In this document: one piece after another, positions 8,730 through 14,813 of the stretch
Numbering within the stretch: the first letter of the stretch is position 1
Layout of the letters: the number at the start of each line of letters is the position of its first letter
From: JBBRDU01 sp038203615
GTDB lineage: Bacteria > Verrucomicrobiota > Verrucomicrobiia > Chthoniobacterales > UBA10450
NCBI GenBank assembly: GCA_038203615.1
Contig: JBBRDU010000066.1
Span: forward strand, 1 to 15,932
DNA length: 15,932 bases
Reading direction: 5' to 3'
Notes under the pieces: generated by a model
Told to the model about the DNA's origin: nothing
What the model saw: the letters and a program-made list of their open reading frames with translations, nothing else
The model's database searches: none
Position numbers and translations under genes: made by a program

Positions 8730-9797
8730 CTATTTATTAATGTCCTGTTTGGCCTCGAGCCGATCGAGGAATGGTTTAAGCGCGGTTCTTTGCGCCTCCG
8801 AAATCGCCACCGCCTGGGCCTGCTTCACTTCTTCAGCCGCCCCGGCAAAGTCGCCGGCCGCTGATTTGAGCCGTGCCGAAGCCAGGTGCCCGTAGGCATG
8901 CTTCGGATAACGCTTGGCCACTTCCTTGAAGATGTTCATGGCGTCATCCGGCTTCTTTTCATTTTGGAGACGCCGCCCGTACGAGTAGAGCTGCACGGGA
9001 GTCGCGATCTCCATGGCGTGATCCCAAGTCGTCTTGGCTTCATCGGTCTTGTTCAGCGCCTTCAGGAGATCGACCTTCGTGCTCAAATTATCGAAGCGCT
9101 CTTCGTTGGCGACCGACGCAGTGGCCCAACGCAGCGCTTCATCGAGGTTGATTTTCTTGCTTAAGCAAAACTGCGCGCCTTCATCCAAAGACTGCCAGGT
9201 GAATTGACCGCGTCCTTTGAGTTGCGCGCGGACATTTTCCAAGGTCGTCTCGTCGGTTACGGAAATCTTGAACGGCACGGCCAACTTTTCCCATTTCAAC
9301 GTGACCGTGGCCGAGTTCGGCTTCAGATCTTCGAACCCGAATTGCAGCGCCTCGTCGTTTTCCGGCAGAGGGCGCGGCTTAACCGTCACACGCAGGGCGT
9401 CTTCTTCCTGTTTGTAACTGTAACTGCCCCAGCCGGTGTTGGTTTTCGAAAAAACAATGGTCCACGAGTCCGCGGTCGGAATCATGTGCAATCCATAGAC
9501 GCCTTTAGGCAAGGCCTGTCCTTCCACGCTCACTGGATCGCTCACTTCGATCGTGGTGTTCTCATTCGCACCAGCCCGCCAGACTTGTCCGTAGGGGACA
9601 AGGCCGCCCCAGATTTTGCGGCCATTCACGAGTGGACGGTGATAAGAAATCGTGACGTCCGTGAGCGCGATCCGCTGCTTGACCGTGGCAGCCTGGCTGA
9701 CGTCTGGCCGCGAGAGGTCGTTTTGTCCATAAACAGAAGTGGCGAGTCCGAAAGCGACACAAAATAGAGTAAACGGCTTGAGCCTGGATTGTTTCAT
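8730..9797 (-). CDS. Exported DUF2911 protein with C-terminal TPR-like repeats
   Basis: The protein has 355 residues. It begins with a signal peptide (MKQSRLKPFTLFCVAFGLATSVYGQ), so it should be periplasmic. Residues 30-180 carry the DUF2911 pattern: QRIALTDVTISYHRPLVNGR (41-60), IWGGLVPYGQVWRAGANENT (62-81), then LPKGVYGLHMIP and WTIVFSKTNTGWGSYSY. Residues about 205-350 are helical and repeat-like (EEVAKRYPKHAYGHLASARL, FAGAAEEVKQAQA), resembling two or three TPR hairpins. DUF2911 has no assigned reaction. The ATG at 9797 is chosen because it opens the signal peptide; a 28-residue extension upstream adds no hydrophobic or conserved sequence. It is the first gene of the minus-strand operon, 63 bases before the PIG-L start. 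Both proteins are exported, so they may meet in the periplasm. Confidence 0.88.
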   Translation of the reverse strand: MKQSRLKPFTLFCVAFGLATSVYGQNDLSRPDVSQAATVKQRIALTDVTISYHRPLVNGRKIWGGLVPYGQVWRAGANENTTIEVSDPVSVEGQALPKGVYGLHMIPTADSWTIVFSKTNTGWGSYSYKQEEDALRVTVKPRPLPENDEALQFGFEDLKPNSATVTLKWEKLAVPFKISVTDETTLENVRAQLKGRGQFTWQSLDEGAQFCLSKKINLDEALRWATASVANEERFDNLSTKVDLLKALNKTDEAKTTWDHAMEIATPVQLYSYGRRLQNEKKPDDAMNIFKEVAKRYPKHAYGHLASARLKSAAGDFAGAAEEVKQAQAVAISEAQRTALKPFLDRLEAKQDINK

Positions 9798-9857
9798 AAG
9801 GTTTCCCGGTTGGGTGAGTCCCTCTCTCTGCCAGATTTTCCGGGTCAGGGCCACCAA

Positions 9858-9887
9858 ATAATACAGACCAGATTCCTGCAATTTCAG
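9858..9887 (-). promoter_or_regulatory. Candidate sigma-70-like promoter for the seven-gene operon
   Basis: On the minus strand CTGAAA (9887-9882, 4 of 6 to TTGACA) and TATTAT (9863-9858, 5 of 6 to TATAAT) are 18 bases apart. A start near 9851 would leave a leader of about 54 bases before the DUF2911 ATG. It lies in the only divergent gap upstream of the operon. The match is modest and promoter rules for this phylum are poorly known. Confidence 0.3.
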
Positions 9888-9923
9888 CTTCCGAACGGCC
9901 TCTCCCCTTAGTTAGATAGCAGC

Positions 9924-10334
9924 ATGCCGAATTTGCATACTCCGGTGGGCGCCTTATTCCTGCTCCAGATCCTGACCTCCCTCATGCTCGCGATTCTCTT
10001 TTTGCAATCAGGTATCGACAAGGTGCTGGATCGACGCGGAAATCTCGACTGGTTAACCGGCCATTTCGCCAAGAGTCCCCTCGCCCCACTGGTCCCCCTA
10101 ATGGTGACGCTGATCACCGTCCTCGAACTGGCCGCCGGAATTCTGAGTGCGGTGGGTTGTGCTTTGATTCTACTGCGTCACGATTCGACCTTTGCCTTTT
10201 ACGGCGCGGTCATCGCCGCGATCTCTCTGGTGGCTCTCTTTTTAGGCCAGCGCATGGCCAAGGATTACCCCGGCGCGGCCACGCTTGTTCCTTATTTCCT
10301 GCTGAGCGCGGTCGCAATTTACGTCATGGGTTAG
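9924..10334 (+). CDS. DoxX-family integral membrane protein
   Basis: The protein has 136 residues with four hydrophobic segments at about 10-29, 53-84, 90-107 and 119-135. The first helix is followed by the DoxX-like motif FLQSGIDKVLDRRGNLDWL. Members sit in the inner membrane and are linked, in some lineages, to thiosulfate:quinone oxidation or thiol redox balance, but most have no assigned reaction. The ATG at 9924 has no clear Shine-Dalgarno. It is divergent from the DUF2911 gene across 126 bases and convergent with xdhC. A link to the bacillithiol-type operon through redox is possible but rests only on proximity. Confidence 0.82.
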   Translation: MPNLHTPVGALFLLQILTSLMLAILFLQSGIDKVLDRRGNLDWLTGHFAKSPLAPLVPLMVTLITVLELAAGILSAVGCALILLRHDSTFAFYGAVIAAISLVALFLGQRMAKDYPGAATLVPYFLLSAVAIYVMG

Positions 10335-10343
10335 CCTCTGCTC

Positions 10344-10379
10344 TTCAGCTAGGGACTAGTCTCCGACTCGTCCGCTGAA
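10344..10379 (+). terminator. Strong stem-loop after doxX-like gene
   Basis: TTCAGC pairs with GCTGAA on the outside, and GGACTAGTC pairs with GACTCGTCC on the inside around a TCC loop. There is one T-C mismatch and a three-base bulge (TAG). The hairpin begins ten bases after the doxX-family stop and is followed by ATTCCCTCTTGT, a weak pyrimidine tail. Position and strength suit a terminator for doxX, but it could also be one half of a paired REP-like element with the palindrome that follows. Confidence 0.5.
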
Positions 10380-10388
10380 TTCCCTCTT

Positions 10389-10482
10389 GTAGGGGAAGCT
10401 GTTAGTTTCCCTGGGAAGGCGGCGCCTTCTCCAGAAGACAATTGCGCCATCGCTGCGGATGTCGCGGAGAAGCCTTCCCTAC
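10389..10482. repeat. Complex palindromic element (REP/MITE-like) between convergent genes
   Basis: The outer arms GTAGGGGAAGCT (10389-10400) and AGCCTTCCCTAC (10471-10482) are imperfect inverted repeats. Inside lie GGGAAGGC (10413-10420) with GCCTTCCC (10472-10479), CTTCTCC (10426-10432) with GGAGAAG (10466-10472), and GCGCCATC with GATGTCGC around the loop GCTGCG. Part of it also folds alone as CTGG-GAAGGC-GGC-GCCTTC-T-CCAG (10411-10434). The right end covers the xdhC stop codon (TAG, 10481-10479). There is no room for a transposase. Whether it recurs in the genome cannot be seen here. Confidence 0.55.
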
Positions 10483-11285
10483 CCGGAGGTCAGTCGCAGG
10501 GACGCGCCGGGGCGTTGGCGCAGGACGGCCAGTATCTCGGCCAGCACGCTCACCGCGATCTCGGCGGGAGAATCGGCCCCAATGTCCAGGCCGAGCGGCG
10601 CGTAGACCCGCTCCAAATCCTTCTGCTTCACGCCGCGCTCTCTCAACTGAGCAAAGACACGCTGCACCTTGCGATCGCTTCCGATCATTCCGATGTAACC
10701 GGCGCCGGTGGTTCCGAGCGCGGCGGCCAGCGCTTCCCGGTCTATCTCGTAATTGCGGCTGACCATGACGATCGCTTCGTCGCTCTGCCATTTCCTTCCA
10801 CGAATAAAATTCGATGGATCCACCTCGCGCACGATGGCGATGGATGGAGGAAGCGCGGCCATCACCTCGGTGCGGTCGTCAATGATCGTGGCAAATAAGC
10901 CGCAATCGGCCGCGAGCCGGGCGATGGCTTGGGCGCAATGTCCGGCCCCAATCAAGAAAATCGCTTCACCGGGAATCTGCGGCTCAATCAAGACCGTCAC
11001 TTCGCCCCCGCAAATGGCGCCGAACGATTCCGGGGAACTTTCATGCAGCGGATACGTCTTGAGCAGCGGGGTTTTTTCGCGCATTTGCTGCCGCGCCTCC
11101 TCGATCACGAGGGATTCAAACTTCCCGCCGCCGATCGTGCCCCAGATCGCGCCATCTGTATAAACCAGCATCTTCGATCCCGCGGCACGCGGCACCGAGC
11201 CGCGGGTCGCGGCCACCGTGACGAGGGCGCAGAGCGTTCGCAAACGCCGCGCGGAGGCCAGTTCTTCGAGGAGCGCATCCGTCAT
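10479..11285 (-). CDS. xdhC: XdhC/CoxI-family molybdenum-cofactor maturation protein
   Basis: The protein has 268 residues and is probably cytosolic. The N-terminal XdhC domain shows TRGSVPRAAGSKMLV (27-41), GTIGGGKFE (49-57) and GAICGGEVTVLIEP (89-102). The second half is a Rossmann-type XdhC_C domain with IGAGHCAQAIA (112-122), MVSRNYEIDREAL, GYIGMIGSDRKV and the C-terminal signature YAPLGLDIGADSPAEIAVSVL. The family binds molybdenum cofactor and helps load the sulfurated form into xanthine dehydrogenase. No dehydrogenase subunits lie in the window. Divergent placement against uraD, across 126 bases, supports a purine role over carbon monoxide dehydrogenase (CoxI). The stop codon lies inside the right arm of a palindromic element. 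Confidence 0.88.
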   Translation of the reverse strand: MTDALLEELASARRLRTLCALVTVAATRGSVPRAAGSKMLVYTDGAIWGTIGGGKFESLVIEEARQQMREKTPLLKTYPLHESSPESFGAICGGEVTVLIEPQIPGEAIFLIGAGHCAQAIARLAADCGLFATIIDDRTEVMAALPPSIAIVREVDPSNFIRGRKWQSDEAIVMVSRNYEIDREALAAALGTTGAGYIGMIGSDRKVQRVFAQLRERGVKQKDLERVYAPLGLDIGADSPAEIAVSVLAEILAVLRQRPGASLRLTSG

Positions 11286-11411
11286 ACTGCCATTTCCATT
11301 GGGCCGTCCGGCTCACCGGTCTTCCCGACCAGCCCACGCACCTGGCCGCCACCATGTCCGATCAGGTTAGGCATTGCGTCTGAGGATTAATTCATCTAGT
11401 CCGGTAACGCG
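11286..11411. promoter_or_regulatory. Divergent gap between xdhC and uraD, presumed regulatory region
   Basis: Both the xdhC and the uraD-uraH-alc transcripts must start here or inside the flanking genes. I could not find a convincing -35/-10 pair on either strand. The 3' part (GGATTAATTCATCTAGT, 11383-11399) is the only AT-rich patch and could hold the uraD promoter. There is no clear operator dyad beyond a minor GGTC-ttccc-GACC. No regulator gene is nearby. Confidence 0.3.
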
Positions 11412-11906
11412 ATGTTAAACGTTGATCAGATCAACGCGCTGGAACGGCACGAGTTCACCAATGTCCTGGCGCATGTTTTCGAGCATTCTCCCTGGATTGC
11501 GGCGCGCACCGCAGCGAAGCGGCCCTTCCGGGATCGGGTGGAACTGTTCGCCGCTTTGTGCGACACCGTCATGAAAGCGGCGAACGACGAAAAGTTATGC
11601 CTCATCCGCGCCCATCCTGACCTTGTCGGAAACGCCGTTTTAACGGACGAATCCCAGCGCGAGCAGGCCCAGGCCGGTCTGGGCCGCCTCACGCCGGCGG
11701 AGGCGAAACAATTCCAGGAGTTCAACGCCGCCTATCAAGAACGCTTCGGATTTCCTTTTGTCATTTGCGCGCGTCTTAATAAGAAGAAAGCCATTCTGAC
11801 GGCTTTTCCGCTTCGTCTGGAAAACTCCAGGGAGAAAGAAATGGAGATCGCACTCGGTGAGATTTTCAAAATCGCGGATCTGCGCCTACAGGGTCTTGTG
11901 CAATGA
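11412..11906 (+). CDS. uraD: 2-oxo-4-hydroxy-4-carboxy-5-ureidoimidazoline (OHCU) decarboxylase
   Basis: The enzyme decarboxylates OHCU to (S)-allantoin in the cytosol, the last step of uric acid opening. The 164 residues fit the bacterial stand-alone family. Motifs seen are FEHSPWIA (23-30), LIRAHPDLVG (64-73) with the catalytic His68, SQREQAQAGL (81-90) with the conserved Glu, and FGFPFVICAR (112-121). The ATG at 11412 gives a start close to the family norm, without a good Shine-Dalgarno. The 3' end overlaps uraH by ATGA (11903-11906), so the two enzymes acting in sequence are co-translated. Confidence 0.95.
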   Translation: MLNVDQINALERHEFTNVLAHVFEHSPWIAARTAAKRPFRDRVELFAALCDTVMKAANDEKLCLIRAHPDLVGNAVLTDESQREQAQAGLGRLTPAEAKQFQEFNAAYQERFGFPFVICARLNKKKAILTAFPLRLENSREKEMEIALGEIFKIADLRLQGLVQ

Positions 11907-12229
11907 GCGCGCTGACCACTCACGTGCTCGACACCTCGCGCGGTTCTCCGGCGGCCAACATGACGATCGAGGTCTGGGCCATGGATCCGGCGCGCCTTCT
12001 CAAGACCGTTCAGACGAATCAGGATGGCCGGGTGGATGCCCCGCTTTTGTCAGGCAGCGAGATGGCCACCGGTAACTACGAACTGGTTTTTCTGGTGGGC
12101 GATTATTTCGGGGAGGCAAAATTTCTGGATCGCGTTCCGGTGCGCTTCACCATTTCAGATGCGAAGGCGAAGTATCACGTTCCACTCCTGGTTTCCCCAT
12201 GGGCTTACAGCACATACCGCGGAAGTTAG
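11903..12229 (+). CDS. uraH: 5-hydroxyisourate hydrolase (transthyretin-like)
   Basis: The enzyme hydrolyses 5-hydroxyisourate, the uricase product, to OHCU. The 108 residues are typical and there is no signal peptide. Diagnostic parts are THVLDTSRGSPA (6-17) with catalytic His7, DGRV with Arg43, YHVPLLVSPWAYSTYRGS (91-108) with His92, and the terminal YRGS tetrapeptide that separates HIU hydrolases from vertebrate transthyretin. The start overlaps the uraD stop. The next gene begins 22 bases after the stop, with GGGGAG just after the uraH TAG. Confidence 0.96.
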   Translation: MSALTTHVLDTSRGSPAANMTIEVWAMDPARLLKTVQTNQDGRVDAPLLSGSEMATGNYELVFLVGDYFGEAKFLDRVPVRFTISDAKAKYHVPLLVSPWAYSTYRGS

Positions 12230-12251
12230 GGGAGCGCGTTACGGATCCCGC

Positions 12252-13268
12252 ATGAGCAAGGCTGACTTAGGAATATCTGCACCCGCTGGTCTGGTTGATC
12301 TGGCATCCGCACGCGTCGGCGGAGCCGCTGTGCTGGCGAACGATGAGTTCTTTGCGGAGAAGGAGAATCTTCTGAAGCCTGGTCGCGGAATCTTCATTCC
12401 GGATAAGTATACCGATCGCGGGAAGTGGATGGACGGATGGGAAACCCGCCGCCGCCGCACCCCGGGGCATGATTGGTGTGTTGTTCAGTTGGGACTGCCT
12501 GGCATCATCAAACTGGTCGACATCGACACTAATCACTTTCTGGGCAATCATCCTCCCTTCGCGTCCCTCGACGCGCTCTCCCTGTCGAGTGACTTCCCGA
12601 GCGCCCTCGCCGCGGTCGAAGGGCTTTCCTGGACGCCAGTCCTTGAACAATCTCCGTTGAATCCGGGATCGCAAAATCCGTTTTCCGTGACGAGCGACCG
12701 AGTTTGGTCACACGTGCGATTGAACATTTTCCCGGATGGCGGGGTGGCGCGGTTTCGGGCCTACGGAATTGTTGTCCCCGACCGGAGCAAGCTGAAGCCG
12801 GGTGAGCTGGTCGACCTCGCCGCTGTCGAAAATGGAGGAGTGGCCCTGGCCTGCAGCGATATGTTCTTCAGTTCCATGAATAATTTGGTCATGCCTGGGC
12901 GGGGCGAGAATATGGGGGACGGTTGGGAAACAAAGCGGCGGCGCGGCGCGGGATACGATTGGATTATTTTGAAGCTTGGGTTGCCCGGTGCGATCCACAA
13001 GGTCGAAGTCGACACCAACCACTTTAAGGGAAACTATCCCGACACGTGCTCGATCGAGGGATGCGCCGCGCCGGGCGCTTCGACCGACGAGCTGGCCAGC
13101 GGCAATACCCGCTGGAGCGAGGTTCTTCCCAAAACCAAATTGCAAGCTGACACGCGACATTTCTTCGACCGGGAACTTTCCTCCATCGACCATTGCACCC
13201 ACCTTCGGTTGAACATCTATCCCGATGGTGGAGTCAGCAGGTTACGGGTGTGGGGAATGCCGGCATGA
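12252..13268 (+). CDS. alc: Allantoicase (allantoate amidinohydrolase)
   Basis: The enzyme splits allantoate into (S)-ureidoglycolate and urea. The 338 residues match the family, which is an internal duplication: copy one spans about 13-172, copy two about 187-338. Paired motifs are DGWETRRRR (61-69) with DGWETKRRR (223-231), DTNHFLGN (92-99) with DTNHFKGN (254-261), and RLNIFPDGGVARFRAYG (156-172) with RLNIYPDGGVSRLRVWG near the end. The ATG at 12252 follows the uraH stop by 22 bases; a longer open frame upstream overlaps uraH and shows no family sequence. Choosing alc means urea leaves at this step, unlike the AllC/ureidoglycine route that releases ammonia. Confidence 0.95.
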   Translation: MSKADLGISAPAGLVDLASARVGGAAVLANDEFFAEKENLLKPGRGIFIPDKYTDRGKWMDGWETRRRRTPGHDWCVVQLGLPGIIKLVDIDTNHFLGNHPPFASLDALSLSSDFPSALAAVEGLSWTPVLEQSPLNPGSQNPFSVTSDRVWSHVRLNIFPDGGVARFRAYGIVVPDRSKLKPGELVDLAAVENGGVALACSDMFFSSMNNLVMPGRGENMGDGWETKRRRGAGYDWIILKLGLPGAIHKVEVDTNHFKGNYPDTCSIEGCAAPGASTDELASGNTRWSEVLPKTKLQADTRHFFDRELSSIDHCTHLRLNIYPDGGVSRLRVWGMPA

Positions 13269-13324
13269 GGCTCGCGCCGCGTTCAGGAATTTTCCGCTTC
13301 GCCTGAAAACGTGCCATGCCTAAA

Positions 13325-13434
13325 ACCTCCAAATTCCAAGCTTCAACCTCCGGAGAAGCGGCAAGCTACAAAATGAGAACAACACTCGCGGCAGGCCATG
13401 TTGGAGCTTGACGCTTGGAATTTCTCTGGAGGTT
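13325..13434. repeat. Inverted repeat element in the alc-allB gap
   Basis: The left arm AAATTCCAAGCTTCAACCTCC (begins 13330) matches the reverse complement of the right arm (13401-13423, starting TTGGAGCTTGACGCTTGG) with only a few mismatches. CCTCC/GGAGG extends the outer side with a small insertion in the right arm. About 50 bases lie between the arms. The 196-bp gap (13269-13464) is the widest in an otherwise packed cluster and is nearly filled by this element and its flank. It has no coding capacity worth reporting. It could be a mobile palindrome or a structural element that separates alc from allB. Confidence 0.6.
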
Positions 13435-13464
13435 GGATATTGGCGCTTGGGGCTTTCCTTTAAT

Positions 13465-14787
13465 ATGAGTGATTTCGATCTGCTCGTGCGCGGCAAGCAA
13501 GATATCGGCATCGTCGCTGGAAGAATCGTCGCGATCGGCCAGAACCTCGATGGTTCGACGCGCGAAGAAATCGATGCTACGAATTTCTCGATCTTTCCCG
13601 GTGTGATCGACGCTCACGTTCATTTCAACGAGCCGGGACGAACCGAGTGGGAAGGCTTCGCGACGGGTTCGAAAGCGGCCGCGGCCGGCGGCACGACGAC
13701 GATCTTTGACATGCCGCTCAACGCCCATCCGCCCACGATCGATGGCCCGAGTTTCGATTCGAAGCGCGCCGCGGCCGAGCAGAACTCGATCGTCGACTTC
13801 GGACTGTGGGGCGGTCTCGTCCCCGGCAATCTCGATCAACTCGAAACGCTGCGCGACCGCGGAGTGGTCGGGTTGAAAGCGTTCATGTGCAACAGTGGCA
13901 TCGACGATTTTCCCAGCGTCGATGCCGCTACCTTGCGCGAAGGCATGCTTATCGCGGCTGATCTCGGGATGCTGATGGCGGTGCACGCCGAGTCCGAAGA
14001 GATGACTCGCGCATTGACTCAGGCAAAACTGGCCGCCGGCCAAACGACCGTGGCGGATTATCTCGCCAGCCGTCCGCTCGAAGCGGAACTCGAAGCCATC
14101 CAATCGGCCATCCAGCTGGCTCACCAGACCGGCTGCCGCCTGCACATTGTGCATGTCAGCGGCGGCAGCGCCGTTCAGTTGGTCGCGGAAGCGCGCGCAA
14201 AAGGTGTGGACGTGACGTGCGAAACTTGTCCTCATTATCTGATGCTGTGCGGAATTGACCTGCAGGGAATCGGAGCGGCCGCCAAGTGTTCTCCCCCGCT
14301 GCGCTCGATCGCGGAAGAGCGCGATTTATGGAATCGCCTGGCCGACGTTACGACCATCGGCTCTGATCACTCCCCTTCTCCGCCGGAAATGAAACAAAGC
14401 GCCAATTTTTTTGAAGTCTGGGGCGGGATTTCCAGTTGCCAGCACTTACTGCCGCTGCTGATCAACGCGGCGCAGGATCCGGGACAGGAAGTGACGCACG
14501 AGCAGATCGCCGGCTGGACCAGTCAAAACGTGGCGCAGCGTTTCCGAATTGCCCGCAAAGGCGGTCTGGCCGTCGGAAAAGATGCCGATCTCACGATCGT
14601 CGATCCGGAAAATGGCGATGTCATTACGGTCGACTCACTGCACTACCGGCATCGCCAGAGTATTTATCTGGGCCGGAAACTGCGTTGCCGGGTGCTGCGC
14701 ACAGTTTTGCGTGGGCAGATCATTTTCGATCATGGTAAGATCGTGCCCGGACCTAAAGCAAAACTCGTTAGGCCTGACTCATTATGA
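13465..14787 (+). CDS. allB: Allantoinase, dihydroorotase-like amidohydrolase
   Basis: The enzyme opens the hydantoin ring of allantoin to allantoate in the cytosol. The 440 residues fit the family. The binuclear metal site is visible: HVHFNEPGRTEWEG (51-64) with the HxH pair, GLKAFMC (137-142, Lys138 as the likely carboxylated lysine), VHAESEE (173-179), HIVHVSGG (227-234) and GSDHSP (299-304, catalytic Asp301). The phrase EPGRTEWEGF, GLKAFMC and the cluster favour allantoinase over dihydroorotase or hydantoinase. The ATG at 13465 is chosen because it opens the SDFDLLVRG strand; a 19-residue extension reads into the inverted repeat. No Shine-Dalgarno is seen. The stop overlaps an ATG (ATGA, 14784-14787) that opens a 9-codon mini-frame leading to the next gene. 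Confidence 0.93.
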   Translation: MSDFDLLVRGKQDIGIVAGRIVAIGQNLDGSTREEIDATNFSIFPGVIDAHVHFNEPGRTEWEGFATGSKAAAAGGTTTIFDMPLNAHPPTIDGPSFDSKRAAAEQNSIVDFGLWGGLVPGNLDQLETLRDRGVVGLKAFMCNSGIDDFPSVDAATLREGMLIAADLGMLMAVHAESEEMTRALTQAKLAAGQTTVADYLASRPLEAELEAIQSAIQLAHQTGCRLHIVHVSGGSAVQLVAEARAKGVDVTCETCPHYLMLCGIDLQGIGAAAKCSPPLRSIAEERDLWNRLADVTTIGSDHSPSPPEMKQSANFFEVWGGISSCQHLLPLLINAAQDPGQEVTHEQIAGWTSQNVAQRFRIARKGGLAVGKDADLTIVDPENGDVITVDSLHYRHRQSIYLGRKLRCRVLRTVLRGQIIFDHGKIVPGPKAKLVRPDSL

Positions 14788-14813
14788 CGGACATGAATCG
14801 CCGATCGCTTTGA
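14784..14813 (+). other. Possible 9-codon linking frame between allB and the aldolase gene
   Basis: ATG at 14784 overlaps the allB stop as ATGA. The frame reads MTDMNRRSL and ends at TGA 14811-14813, overlapping the TTG start of the following gene as TTGA. This could carry ribosomes from allB to a TTG that has no Shine-Dalgarno of its own. Chance or a one-base indel are alternatives. Confidence 0.3.

Noticed and set aside
12024..12251. 76-residue N-terminal extension of allantoicase
   Set aside because: It overlaps uraH in another frame and has no allantoicase sequence.
13366..14235. 289-codon minus-strand frame
   Set aside because: It is antisense to allB, whose metal-site motifs are complete.
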